Source of the DNA: Amblyomma americanum
Lineage: Eukaryota; Arthropoda; Arachnida; Ixodida; Ixodidae
Reading direction: 5' to 3'
Assembly (NCBI RefSeq): GCF_052857255.1
Contig: NC_135498.1
Span: forward strand, 115,256,134 to 115,320,133
DNA length: 64,000 nt
Part shown: positions 10,069 through 21,324 of the stretch, in pieces
Numbering within the stretch: position 1 is the stretch's first letter
How the letters are laid out: the number at the start of each line of letters is the position of its first letter
The notes under the pieces: generated by a model
Told to the model about the DNA's origin: nothing
Database searches by the model: none
What the model saw: the letters and a program-made list of their open reading frames with translations, nothing else
Position numbers and translations under genes: made by a program

Positions 10069-10376
10069 ACCCGCCGCGGTGGCTCAGTGGTTAGGGCGCT
10101 CGACTACTGATCCGGAGTTCCCGGGTTCGAACCCGACCGCGGCGGCTGCGTTTTTATGGAGGAAAAACGCTCAGGCGCCCGTGTGCTGTGCGATGTCAGT
10201 CCACGTTAAAGATCCCCAGGTGGTCGAAATTATTCCGGAGCCCTCCACTACGGCACCTCTTCTTCCTTTCTTCTTTCACTCCCTCCTTTATCCCTTCCCT
10301 TACGGCGTGGTTCAGGTGTCCAACGATATATTAGACAGATACTGCGCCATTTCCTTTCCCCAAAAACCAATTATTA
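10069..10376 (+). mobile_element. Full-length tRNA-derived SINE (Ruka-type)
   Basis: It begins CCGCCGCGGTGGCTCAGTGG (a pol III A-box-like head) with B box GGTTCGAACCC at 10124-10134. A 3' body follows with CCCGTGTGCTGTGCGATGTC and GATCCCCAGGTGGTCGAAAT, ending in CCAATTATTAT. It is flanked by TCACACGCACGCG (10056-10068) and TCACACGCCCGCG (10377-10389), a 13-bp target duplication with one mismatch. It would be transcribed by RNA polymerase III and moved by a LINE. It is almost identical to the copy at 17650, so both are fairly young. Confidence 0.92.
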
Positions 10377-10389
10377 TCACACGCCCGCG

Positions 10390-11456
10390 TCCCCGGGGCG
10401 CAGCGCAAGGGTCTGTCGAGATGGGGCCTTCGCCTTCTTCGCGCCGCGCGCTGGCTTTTCTTACCACGGGACCAATAAGAAGCCGTGTTGACGCAGGCGC
10501 TGCTCTGTGGGCAGCGAAGAACGTAGGCACTAAGTGTGGGAGAACTCAAAGTTTCTGCGTTGTCCTTGGCTCCATGTTCTCCTTCGTTCTGGCGGCAACG
10601 TCACCCGCAGCGAAGCGACCATGAGAGCTAGAAGCCTTTCAGGCTTAATACACAGGATGACTCCCTTCAATCTTATCGGAAACAAAGTGTGAGACGAAGA
10701 CTCATATAAAGACTAAATTGGGTTCGAGCACTAATGTGCTGAGCGCAAGTGGCGATGTCCAGCAGACAGATGAAGCAATGGATGCAGCCCGAGCAACGAA
10801 TCCCCCCACCCGTCTTTATTTGTTTAAAGATCAATCGCAGTGGTCACCCAGAATTTGATAGCACGCTTTTTCTGCTAACTGCCTATATCTGTTTATTTCT
10901 TTTTCACGCAGACAAATGGGAAGAAGGGAAAGCTCTCGCGGCCTCTACACGATTTTTGTACTCTTGCAAGAATGAAGCTCAAGCTTTGGAAGTTCGACCA
11001 GAGTTAACAAGGGTGAGGGTAAAACAAATTTTTCGTTGGTTTTAAATACAGCATAAACTAACGAGTAGCAGAGCAATAAAGAATAGTACTGTATTGTAGC
11101 ACCATCCAATTAAAGATGCTATGTTTGGCCTCATATAAAAGAACCATGCCCACTCCGAGATGTCGAAACGCCCAAAAGAATACTGTAGAGCACACTTAAG
11201 ACAGCCGCAGACATAACGAAGTCTCGCTTATTGCGAACGAGTGCGTTGCTACCGTCAATTTATGCATTAGGGCACTGAAAATTCTTCTTAGGTACAACGA
11301 ACAGCTTTGGCCGTACCACTAGCATCGTAAACTCCACCCCACGTTGAAGAGTTCCTGCTTCCAGCACGAGATCGATGGTCGTCTCTCAGCCTTCGCTACA
11401 ACGGCCCAGAAAGAAAATGTCAACCTAAAAATGCAATAAAAATGCCTCAAGTTTAC
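10390..11456. other. No recognisable gene
   Basis: The first 250 bp are GC-rich (pre-insertion flank of the SINE) and the rest is mixed. I find no coding motif, RNA or tandem array. Confidence 0.4.
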
Positions 11457-11802
11457 CTCTGGTTAAACCTGGAGTGACGCGATAGCTGCATCTGGCCGAG
11501 TAGAACTACCTCAGTCGAATTCCAAAGTCAGTCTTTCGCCGCTCCGTTTCGCTGGGCGTTCCTTCTTCATCTTCATCCCACTTGACACGGCGCATGCGCA
11601 CAGCTGTTTGGTGCAGCTGTTCCGCGCCGCGCCGCAGGCAGCAGCATCTGCTCCGCACCACGTAATCAACCACGTGACCAACGGCCGCACCATGTAATTA
11701 ACCAACGTGGCCAACCACGTGACAAACGGCGCCGCCACGGAGCTCAAGTGGTGCCACGCCGAAGGGTCGAAGACGTGGCGGATTGTATCTATCGCTACAA
11801 AA
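11457..11802 (+). mobile_element. MITE-like repeat rich in CACGTG, copy 1
   Basis: It starts CTCTGGTTAAACCTGGAGTG and continues ACGCGATAGCTGCATCTGG; it ends TATCGCTACAAAA. The start and the reversed end share GCGATAG, so the termini are inverted. Several ACCACGTGAC-type palindromes fill the centre (near 11670 and 11714). Copy 2 at 24793-25029 has the same two ends and the same CACGTG theme but a different length. It has no coding capacity, so it would depend on an unknown transposase. The family is not identified. Confidence 0.6.
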
Positions 11803-11859
11803 GGCAGCAATGAAACGGCAAATAAATGTCGACCATTTCATCACCTTTATGCCCTGAGG

Positions 11860-12366
11860 CCATAAACATCGCTTGAAAAAAAAAGCCGACCAAGCACGCG
11901 CCGATGGCCTACGAGGGCAATTGTTGCCTGCGTGTTCGTCGGCTGAGCAGAGCATCTCAAGAGAAAGAAGTACCACGAGCGCTAGATGAAGCTGAAGATG
12001 AAGCAGGGATAGATGAAGCTCTCGAAAACACACATGAGCAGCCAATCGTAGATTTATGGCAACGCATCGAAGAAGCATAGCTGGCCAGATGTTTCCTCGG
12101 ATGACTGCGTTCGTGTTGATTGTTAGCGGCAAAGGTTTGAGTGTTGGGAGAACGTGACCGCCCTAGAGGGACTAGAAGAAGCCACGGTAGGGTCTGCTTT
12201 AAACATCGTAGACGCGCATAAGGCCGATTTAAGACATAAGCACTACTTTTGACGGATCTATTATTGTTCGCTTTTATACGGAAAGTGCGGAAAGTCATCG
12301 GCTATAACGAAAGGAATCCGCGTAACAGTCAGGGCCGTTATAAATAGACTTTACTGTATTCTAATA
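11860..12366 (+). pseudogene. Possible pogo/Tigger-like DNA transposon remnant
   Basis: The plus-strand reading in broken frames gives an acidic stretch (A-L-D-E-A-E-D-E-A-G-I-D-E-A-L-E-N) followed by D-L-W-Q-R-I-E-E-A, resembling the acidic tail of pogo/Tigger transposases. The DNA after it has GGCTATAACGAAAGG...CCGTTATAAATAGACTTTACTG, like the ends of such elements. No DDE catalytic motif is visible and stops are frequent. This is a tentative reading; the stretch could equally be unrelated AT/GC-mixed DNA. Confidence 0.3.
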
Positions 12367-13079
12367 CGCGGTCTCTCTAAACATTATTGCCTCTGGAAGC
12401 AAAACATATGCCACCAGTGCCCAACCTCTCTGCGTTGTCTCTATTTATACTCCGCGAAATTAGTCCCGAGTTGTGGATTGCTCCGTCGAGAGCATAAGGC
12501 ATTGATCTTTGCAAAAAAATAATAAAAACGCACTGCCGAGCAGGTGTGAGTCTCAGCAGCGCAGTATGACTTCTTTGTTATTTCAGCGCTCGCAATTTTC
12601 TGAAGGGGATAGAAAATGTGTCCTTTACCTGCCATTCAGCTATTGATTTGCAGATAGGCTTTAAGAGCTCAAATAATTGGTGTAATAAGCTGATTACTAT
12701 TCGATTCCTTTTATTTTGTATTTCTAAAGATTACATCATTTAGTACGTCTCACAAGATGACCATATTTTAAGCGGCCACACCCATGAACGAGGAAGAGGC
12801 CCATTCTAGAAACGGTAGTAGATCCCCCTGACTTTTAACGAAGCTGCAGGCTCAACCATAATGCCTGCACGTCCTGGCATGTCCACGGCGAAAAACACAG
12901 CGAACCGATCCACCCGAGACAAGACGTGAAGATTTCTCTTTGACGGCAGACGCCACATATTCCTTCATCCTGAGCGATTGCAGAAGACGTTCGCACTTCC
13001 GCGCGGAGTTACGTGATTGGGTAGCGAGCATAGTTACTTTCTGGGGCTGTACAAAAGCGATGCATCTGAACGGTTTTTC
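12367..13079. other. No recognisable feature
   Basis: Mixed-composition DNA in which I see no coding motif, RNA gene or array. Confidence 0.4.
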
Positions 13080-13700
13080 GGCTGCGTGCTTTTAACCAAG
13101 TGATCAGGTAGCAAGCAGGAGGAAAAACATTCATTAGTAGCATAAGTACTGGGTGGGCTCAATACGAACGAATTCGTTGCCATCACACTCCAGCCCCTCT
13201 CAAGCGAAAATTTCTGCTCGAACGGCCTGTGTCTATGAAGGGTTGCCTCCCAGCCCCCATATGTCAGATTGAGATGGCTGTCCAAGTATGGATTTTCTTC
13301 GCATTTCCAAGATGTGTGAAAGGGTTTGACAACTGCTCCACAGAAGGTGCAGGATGAACCGTAGGTGTCTGAATACTATTTACTCATCAAGTAGTGATTG
13401 GGCATGGTATTAATTTGTAGTCGCCTGTTTATGTGCTCTTCAAATCTGCTAAGGGTTTTGTGAGAAAGACGATATTTCCTTCTTATGATCTTAAGGTACT
13501 CTGTCATTTCTGCGTAGCTTAGTTAGGGTGAGGGGTCCTTAATGGTGTCAGAGAGAGGCTGCCTGCCAGATGCTCGGAGGAGGAGAGCTCGAGCAGCTGT
13601 GCTGGCCGCCTCATTGCCCGTCGTGGAGAGGTGCCCTGGCGTCGAGAAGATCTCGACGTTCGAGGGATTAGACGTCTCCAAGGTGAAAGAGCATCTAGGG
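13080..13700 (-). pseudogene. C-terminal end of an RNase H LINE
   Basis: The minus-strand reading starts near 13680: P-G-H-L...G-N-E-A-A-S-T-A-A-R-A-L, the last catalytic block of a LINE RNase H. After one stop it continues L-S-Y-A-E-M-T-E-Y, R-R-L-Q-I-N-T-M-P-N and C-T-F-C-G-A-V-V-K-P-F-H-T-S-W-K-C-E-E-N-P (a CCHC-like finger), then G-G-W-E-A-T-L. This order is the usual end of I/R1-type tick LINE proteins. It is a 5'-truncated fragment and no terminal duplication is evident. Stops near 13510 and 13395 make it non-functional. Confidence 0.75.
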
Positions 13701-13759
13701 AGCTTTAAAGTGAGTGCGCTGTGCGTGCAACTTAAATCTGCATTTACCTACGAATGAGC

Positions 13760-15025
13760 GCGCCTGAATGCAGCGTGGCCTTGAAAGTGAGCCCTGCACT
13801 TATTAATACATTCGAGCCAGTTATTTGATAACTATTTGAAATCTTGGCAACAAATTGAATACCATTCGAGTAAATTTCAGCATACACTGTTTTATTTGTC
13901 CAGTGAATGAATTAGGAGGATATATCGCTATTCGAAAAATTACGATACTGATTCACCTCTATTAAATTTAAAAACTGCTCAACATTCGCACGGACCTCTA
14001 TGAAATACACGACCTGCCCTAAGTATGAGGATTTATAATTTGGTGCAGCAATTTCATGAATTTACTATGTCCATTATGTGTGAAAAAAGTTAAGGAAAGT
14101 AGCAGTTCAGCTTTTCTACTTCAGAATTGGGAGCTCCATTAAACGACAGAAAATTGTGTACATTGCGCTCGGACAATGAGAACAGGAATACACTACAATA
14201 TTATTTGCAATCCGTTCCGCCACGTAATGAAGAAAATTAAGAATTGCGTAATATAAAGGGATTTAAACTTGTGGTAAAGAGCAAACACCGAAAAAATCTG
14301 CAAAAAGTGATTTGTTAAAAATTTGATAAATTGTCTTTGGTGCAATTAAAAGACAACATTTGTAGGCGAGAAGCTACCACGAAGATATCTTTACAGAGCG
14401 ACAGTGAAAAACAAGACGAAACTGCAGAAAAATGAGATTAACAGCATGCTTCGCATGCGCACAAATCATGGGGGAAAAAAACAGGAATCCCTATTTTCAG
14501 CGATGTTTACATTTTTCTGACCGATACATTAGCGCCGGATCAATTGCAATTGGTAAAAAGCATCGTGGAAGAATATTTGCTTGCACTATGTCTAAAAGAT
14601 GGTTCAGCAGGTTCAAAAACATTCCAGACATATTGCATTTACTGTTACTTCCTTGCACTTCCTTGATCTTGTTTGTCGATACATCTGGCCCTCTAAATAA
14701 TGTGATTACGCATTCACCTATAAATTGTATATGCTGTGGCTTTATTTCGAGCGCATGCATGCATTCAAACCGTCATTTTATTTTCTTGAATGATAAAGAA
14801 AGATGCGGCAAATGTTACACCATTTTCATTGTCCCCTTAGGTGATTCCATTGTTGGGTCAATGTTTTGTCTGAAAGAGCAGCTGTACGTACTATGTTGTT
14901 GATGGGACACCGGAATGGAAAGAGGTGATCGTCATGACATACATGACGGAAGCGAACAGTCGCAGAAACCCAGGAACATACGGATATTTTTTTTCTTTTG
15001 TGGTTTTCATTAGCGCGATGTTAAT
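13760..15025. other. No recognisable gene; AT-rich
   Basis: AT-rich DNA with poly(A)/poly(T) runs. An open frame of 156 codons at 14432-14902 (plus) has no known motif and looks fortuitous, because it lies in AT-rich DNA and has cysteine-rich but unordered content. Confidence 0.35.
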
Positions 15026-15131
15026 AAAAAAAGAAGAAAAAGCCCCATGCCGCCTGGGGGATCCGAACCGACGACTTCCGAATTTCGCTTCCGGTGCTCT
15101 ACCAAGAGCGACCGCGACGGCTGTCCAATCT
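15026..15131 (-). mobile_element. Short tRNA-derived SINE or SINE head
   Basis: Read on the minus strand it begins GCCGTCGCGGTCGCTCTTGG with TAGAGCACC (A-box-like). It continues to CGGTTCGGATCCCCCAGGCGG, whose GGTTCGGATCC is a B box, and ends in a T-rich tail (CTTTTTCTTCTTTTTTTATT). The head differs from the SINEs at 10.1, 17.7 and 42.2 kb, so this is a second tRNA-derived family. It has no 3' body, so it is truncated or a short family. A genuine tRNA gene is unlikely because the anticodon arm does not pair well. Confidence 0.6.
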
Positions 15132-17480
15132 TCTGCTTTTAGGGTATTTATCTGTAGTGTAACCGGACCGTGAGAGTGTTCACCACCACCATCGTGGTTC
15201 GTAGCAGTGGACGGTGGTAGATTAAATAATTGTTTTCTGTGCATAGAAAGGGAATGGATCAATCGTTCTTTGTTGTGTACATGTATAACATGATTTTGCT
15301 ATCCATACTCTTTTAACGCCACGCATTAACGCATGTCTGTTCCACACACAAGCGCAATGACGCTCAAGGGAAGCAATATGTATGGCAAGTGAAGATGTTA
15401 TAAATAAATAAAACAAATGAATGATAACCAACACTGAAAATACGTCGATGTCAGCTTTGGGGATATTTTTCATCCCGCCAAATTGCAGTAGAACTGTCAT
15501 GAAGTTTTATAGTACACGTAACTGTTTCTTTGGGGACTTTAAATTATCAACGTTTTAGCATGGTTATTCAAAACCATCTTACAGATTTTTTCGGGGGCAA
15601 GCTTTACAGATAGTCTGTATTGATGGGCCCACACGTATACCCCATATCGCTTTAGCGGACATCGAAAGTACAAAGCAGTCGTCATGATTGCGTCTGTTGC
15701 CCATGCGCTGGACAATCAGATGTTGATTACTAAAACACCATTTTTTGCATTTCTTCCTCGTTTCAGGAGGTACCTCGAATATGCGCTTTCATAAGGCTGT
15801 GCTACGCGTGGGTTCAGGACAGCAAAAACGTAAGGACTAGCGAGTCACATTTTGTGTAGAAGTCTCACATTTATTACGACTCTTCTATAGTGTAAATTAT
15901 AAATTTTTTTACAAATCACTTGGAAAAGTACAAGCCTAGCTGAAGTGCAACAGTGGTGAGAGCAATAAATAAACTAGCATTTGCCTTTTAATTATTCTGC
16001 GTCAATAATCAAAGCAGTCGCCCTGCCGCCTAAGAAATTTCTACTTAATGGTCAGAACAGCAGCAAAGAGGAGAAAAATTTCCTGTCGGGACATGTTTGC
16101 GCAAACTCCCTTTAGTGTAATGGCTTGTCGAGTGTTAGTTTCGAAACATCTTACTGCACCCAAAAATAAAGGGTACAAATCACGAACTGCACGCAAAAAA
16201 CTAGAACATTGCAGCGGCTATGTTATCACTCCAAGAGAAGCCATTTATGCTCCGCTTACACATATATCAAGCATCCTAACTGCATCACTGTTCCGATCGG
16301 CTGGAATGCCCTGAGAGCTGACGCTGGAGTGATGGAATTTACCCGCAGCGTCCATTTTAGAAGCGGAATTGAAAAATTGTGCTTAATTTTGTGTAATTTT
16401 TTTTTTCATTTTGCGTTGTGTTCTTTGAGCCTGTACGTATTACGCCCTGTGTAACCACCCGTGAAACCTCCGGGCATGCTTCAGCAATGTGCTCACGACT
16501 AGGTAAAGCCATATTCTTGTGGATGAGAAGCGCTCCGCGTGGAGGAAAAAACAACGCCACCTACAAATGACGCCTACCCTACAGATGCTGTGGTACGTTG
16601 GCAGAAACAGCACGGCTCACTTCGGTTCGTCGTCTTCTTCCACTGAACTTGGCGCAGGTGTCGGGTAATTTCAATCACCAGCTCATGGAGTGCTATGAAA
16701 AGAGTGTCCGCACTTGGCTTACCCTGTATCCCGTAAGTGGGCCCATTTCCCTGTTTTTTCTAAATACTATCACAACGTGCGTTTAGAAGCTCAACTTGGC
16801 AGTGTCCTTAACGTGCAGACAAAAATCGATTCTGGCGCATGCTCTTAATTAGAAGCTACCTAATATCCATGAGACATTGCTGTGTGCTACAACTAAATTG
16901 AACCGTTGATCACCTGTTAAGAACTGTGGATTTCATGATCTAATACCTGTCACATTTGTCAAAGAGCTCATTACTTGTGAAATTTTTTATGGCGTCACGT
17001 GTATGTACACTCTTTGCCAAAAGAGAAAGCGACGTTGCCGTCGCTGCTCCCCGGCTGCGACTGTAAACTGGGTGACGTAAGGCCGCCCTCCTCGCTTTTG
17101 GGATAAGAAGTAGACAGGTTATATTTTGTGAGGCGCGCCATTTTGCGAAATTGGAGGGCCGTCATACTAAGCGAGGGCACAGGCTTAGATAGCAGTTCCA
17201 GCACAGCAGGCTTCGAAAAGAGGTACCTCGCGAGAAGCTCGTCTTCGAACTGCTTCATTGGATACTGGCGATCCCTCAGCACTCACCATGCCGACTTCGC
17301 ACGATAGGGAACCTGGTCGATTTCTTCTATTAACTCCTTGAACTTGATAAATCGGAAAAGCTGTCGTCGATCGTACTCGGTAGCTATGTTGCTTTGACGA
17401 AAGGAGCTGCTAAAGGTAGGCCAGAAGCTACCTTTGCGAACGGCCTCTCCAGAGGCCAAAAGGGCGGCTAAAGGTGCAGT
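15132..17480. other. No recognisable gene
   Basis: I find no element motif, RNA gene or array in this 2.3-kb stretch. Short open frames (under 100 codons) show nothing familiar. A TTTAAAGGGAC string at 17482 may begin a dispersed repeat that encloses the next SINE. Confidence 0.4.
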
Positions 17481-17649
17481 TTAAAGGGACTGTGCATCGA
17501 ATAAAAACTCGCTTGTAAATGTTTTCAATGCTTAGAAATGATGCTAAGAAGCATTCAAACCAAGTATGAGTCTTCAGAACTGAGCTGGCAATTTATTATG
17601 AACTTTTAAAAACCGTGTTTTACAAAATCCGCGGGCGATTGGTGTACTC

Positions 17650-17971
17650 ACCCCGCCGCGGTGGCTCAGTGGTTAGGGCGCTCGACTACTGATCCGGAGT
17701 TCCCGGGTTCGAACCCGACCGCGGCGGCTGCGTTTTTATGGAGAAAAAACGCTCAGGCGCCCGTGTGCTGTGCGATGTCAGTGCACGTTAAAGATCCCCA
17801 GGTGGTCGAAATTATTCCGGAGCCCTCCACTACGGCACCTCTCTCTTCCTTTCTCCTTTCACTCCCTCCTTTACCCTTCCCTTACTGCGCGGTTCAGGTG
17901 TCCAACGATATATGAGACAGATACTGCGCCATTTCCTTTTCCTCCCAAAACCAATTATTATTATTATTATT
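17650..17971 (+). mobile_element. Full-length tRNA-derived SINE (Ruka-type), perfect 12-bp duplication
   Basis: The head CCGCCGCGGTGGCTCAGTGG, B box GGTTCGAACCC, body and tail match the 10.1-kb copy almost base for base, ending in (TTA)n. It is flanked by ATTGGTGTACTC at 17638-17649 and again at 17972-17983, a perfect 12-bp target duplication. Removing the insert rejoins ...GGGCGATTGGTGTACTCGTAG. The perfect duplication and the low divergence from its sister copy indicate recent mobility. Confidence 0.95.
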
Positions 17972-18034
17972 ATTGGTGTACTCGTAGTGACCGATTTTGG
18001 AACTAAAATCGTGGAACAAAGACATCACTGTACC

Positions 18035-18172
18035 ATGACGTCGCCAGGCCACCACACGCTCTCGTTCGCTGGAGCCACGGCAGCCACGACGTCACGGGCA
18101 CACTTCCGGTAGCCGTGAAAATCGTCTGCTCGTGCCGCCGCGCGACCCTCTCGGGCAAGCGCGAGCCAATCA
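18035..18172 (+). promoter_or_regulatory. Cluster of CRE, ETS and CCAAT-like sites
   Basis: GACGTC occurs near 18038 and 18091 (CRE-like), CTTCCGG near 18107 (ETS-like) and GAGCCAATCAG near 18165 (CCAAT box), in GC-rich DNA of the kind found at TATA-less promoters. No exon with recognisable coding follows; the next coding is a Penelope remnant. It may instead be part of a dispersed repeat. Support is motif-level only. Confidence 0.25.
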
Positions 18173-18474
18173 GGGCATTGCCTTCGCACAAATGGTTTCA
18201 ATTTTCCTCTGCCGCCTCCTTCTGTCGGGAGTTCCGGAGCCACTCACACGGCTCTGTCATTGCTGTTTTTTTTCTACCCCCGCTTGATGATCTTGGAGTG
18301 CGCAGGTGTGTAGGGGAGCAGTCCCTTCTAGCTTCGTGGTCCGTACCGCCAGCATATGTGAGCGCCTAGAAAGGCTAGCGTCAAGCCAAGAAATCGCAAA
18401 ACGTTGTTTTCTGGGAGTTCACTTGTTATTTCAAGTCCTAGTTCTTCTAGTCCTTAGAAAAAGTAGGAATGAGA

Positions 18475-19262
18475 GCCGCATTGACGAGATCCTCTCATAA
18501 TGAAGTTCTAGGCAGTTTTGACGCCCAGAACAGTCGGCTGAAAGCAGCAGGATACCCTATAAGACTGCTATCCACTGTCGCAGAAGGGATTCTGCAAGCA
18601 CTTAGAGGCAGAAAATATGTCACAACCCCATCAGAAGAATGGAAGCCGTACGCGGTCATTCCTTTCATTAGTGACATTTCCCTCAGCCTCGAAAAGGTTG
18701 GCGCAAGAGCTTGTGTAACAGTGCTCATGTGAACACCCAACCAAGTAAGAAATGTGCGCCAAAGTCAACAGCGACCTAAGAAAAATCAATGAAAGAAAAT
18801 CACCGGAAAAACATGTGAAATGTGTGAAAAGAGGGTTTGTAAAATATCTCTGTCATGCGGACGCACCTACATTAGTCAAACAGGGAGCTGTTTGAACGAA
18901 CGGCTTCGAGAGCACGAAAGATCTCTAAAGGGCGCCATCAGCAATGAATTAGCAGCACATTGCAGAGAGCATGAATGTCACCTCCAGCTTTGCAACACAA
19001 TGGTCATCACGTCATATTATCGGCAAAAGAGCGACGTATATGCGTCAGCCTACTTTCGATAGCGTTTCGTGAAAGCGAAATTGATTATCTGCGTGCGTTG
19101 TCCTAATCTTTTACCACGTGTACATCTTATGCGTTTGTCATGCTTCTGTTCTTTCCATATTGCACGAGCAGGGTGTATATATTGAATCGAACGTGGATTA
19201 AAAATCTGGTTGTTAGTCAGCGCTGATTCCCGCCTCTCTATTCTTTGTTTCGTGCTGCGCTG
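18475..19262 (+). mobile_element. Penelope-like element 1, 3' part
   Basis: This is an RT C-terminal segment followed by a GIY-YIG endonuclease segment and a 3' UTR. The UTR phrase (GTATATATTGAAT..., then GTTGTTAGTCAGCGCTG and TCTATTCTTTGTTTCGTGCTGCGCTG) matches in layout the end of Penelope-like element 2 at 32.4-32.5 kb. It is 5'-truncated. In ticks and other animals these elements encode RT plus GIY-YIG; the domain order here is the same. Confidence 0.78.
18490..19062 (+). pseudogene. Penelope RT C-terminus plus GIY-YIG remnant
   Basis: The first open part reads S-F-D-A-Q-N-S-R-L-K-A-A-G-Y-P, then V-I-P-F-I-S-D-I-S-L-S-L-E-K-V-G, the conserved link between RT and endonuclease. After a stop at 18730 and a frameshift, the 80-residue piece 18820-19062 reads C-K-I-S-L-S-C-G-R-T-Y-I-S-Q-T-G, then N-E-R-L-R-E-H-E-R-S-L-K. 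This is the GIY-YIG core with the second Gly changed to Ser, and the catalytic Arg is present. The last part, with the catalytic Glu, is not recognisable. It is inactive. Confidence 0.78.
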
Positions 19263-21324
19263 CTCCCGCCACAAGAATATGAACTGTGCCAAAATTTTAC
19301 ACACAAAGGAAATATGAATTCAAAAAGTCGCCCGATCGTGCCCATATAACAGGAAATAGCTGCGCAATACAGATGTAATTTCAGTTTATTAGATGTGCTC
19401 TTTGCATTTAAATGAATACAAACCGGAGACACATATGTATGCACCATTTAAACACAATGTAGGGAGCACTACGGCACCAGCATATAATAATGACCAAATT
19501 TTTCTCTAGGTCTGAGAAATCTGAAAAAATAAAGCAATAAAAACATAATAAAGGCTGAAAGTTGATGCACCTCAAGCAAACATTCTAAAGGGTACAAAAG
19601 CATATATGCACAAGCAAAAGCAAACGCATGTAAAGAGCAACCTGGGTGCCAAAAGAAAAGACGATCTGGGCGTACGATACAGATACGCGGTTTCAGGTCA
19701 CGGATATTCTGCAGGGTGAAACCTCCCTCTGGCTTTGCCTCTCGCACGGGCCCCGGAGTAAGCTTAAGCGTGTTATCAAAACAGAAAAAAAAATAATTCT
19801 ACGAGGCGAAAATAAAAAACGAGCATAAACCAACATACCTTGACGATATTGCCAACGGAAACCCTGTGATGAAATAAAATGATGCAACTATAGACATGAA
19901 TTCAACGCAGCCTTCTGTCCCGCGCCTTCTCACGGCACAGCGAACGCTCAGACATACGCCTTACATCCTCGTTACACCCCCATTTTATTTTATTGTGACT
20001 AAGTGTGGAGATAAGACTGCTTGAGGCTGGATGGAAAGGGGGGACGTCTTGAGGTAGGAGCCCTGGCGCGCCGCACCTATGATAGACCAGACCGCGCGTG
20101 CGGCGCAATACGGCGTGGGAGGCGAGATCAAGAGGATCAAGGCACAAGTAATCCTGTGGGGGTGGGTTGAAAGTCAGCGACGCGAACACAACACAAACTA
20201 TACCGCTGCGACAGCACGGCAATGTAGGTAGAGCAGGTTAATACATGGGCACTCGCAGCAAGAGTCTAGTGGGCTTCCGAAGATCTCTCCCGCCTATGAC
20301 CGCAGCGGACGGCCACGCTGCCACCAACAACACACCACAGTCGTCGGATGCGCTGAGGGTGCAGAGTGCGCGCTAGGAGTCGCCCATTGCCTTGAAATCT
20401 GTTGCCGCGAACGACGCGTGTAAGAGCGCCATTATGGTGTAGGGCCGTGAAGCTGCGCAAAAGACTAGCGATGCGCCACGCGCCGTTGCATCAGTTCCAA
20501 AAGGAATTATGTGGGCACGCCGAGGTGCGCGGGAAAGCTGCCATGAATCCGTAGCGACGAAGTTCACGACAGCCCAGTAATGAGAGCAAGAGCTGCCGCG
20601 AGCTGGCGCTTGCGCGCGAGCGGCTAGGAGCTGCGCGAATACGTGTGCGCAAGATGGCTTCCGTCCAGCGAGGAAGCCGGGCGAGCGCAGCGAGGAAGCC
20701 GAACGAGCGATGGGGGGAAATTACTGCGCTTCCGCTAGACAGCGGCGCAACGAGGACTGCTGGTAGTTGGAGATGCCGGCAGGGACCGCCGCACCGTGCT
20801 GAAGTTGGAAACACTATAGAAGACTGGCACGTTGGTAACCGCCGCTCCCGACGGTGCGATGAAAAGACAGACTGCCGACGCCTGCCTGCCTGCTGCATGG
20901 AGCCGACGGCCCACAAGAGAGATGCGGGTTGAACTGCGCTTCCTTCGGCTGTTCGAACAAAACTTTTTGATCTCTCAAAACGGCGAGTGCAAGAGCAAAC
21001 CCTTCTCTCCCCGTAGCCTTTGGCGCGAGGAAGAGAGAAAAGGGAGCGAGAAGTCAATTTGTATTTTTTGTTGAAAAGCACTGGTCCCAAAAACGTGCTC
21101 CCAGTTACCTTCCTTGGACCAAAATGCTATGATTTGTTTTTGTTTCTGCTTAACACCCTCGAAAAGACGTTTCTAGGCCATTAGTGGGCGCACTTCCCTT
21201 TTGCTTGTGTTTCTGTGTCCTGCCTCTACGTCCTGGAAATGTTCGATAAATGTTTTACTGGGACTGGGACATTCCATCCTTTCTGGGCGCACCTGGAGAG
21301 GCACGTTGTTTGCTGGAGTATGTG
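19263..21324. other. No recognisable gene; GC-rich from about 20040 to 21060
   Basis: The left half is AT-rich without features. From about 20040 to 21060 the DNA is GC- and CpG-rich, with AAGATGGC near 20650 and a 22-bp tandem pair (GCGAGGAAGCCGGGCGAGCG and its variant, about 20669-20712). A 199-codon minus-strand frame (21090-20491) is open mainly because GC-rich DNA has few stops; it has no known motif. The stretch could be a CpG-rich promoter or a GC-rich repeat; neither is proven. Confidence 0.35.

Noticed and set aside
10071..10145. A tRNA gene
   Set aside because: A and B boxes are present, but the sequence continues into the SINE body, is repeated at 17650, and has target duplications; it is a SINE head.
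10079..10624. 181-codon plus-strand frame
   Set aside because: Its first part is the SINE and the same protein string starts at 17661 in the other SINE copy; the remainder is GC-rich flank.
14432..14902. 156-codon frame as a host gene
   Set aside because: AT-rich DNA, no motif, no splice or promoter context; likely chance.
20491..21090. 199-codon minus-strand frame in GC-rich DNA
   Set aside because: No known motif, and composition explains the lack of stops; the plus strand is equally open here.
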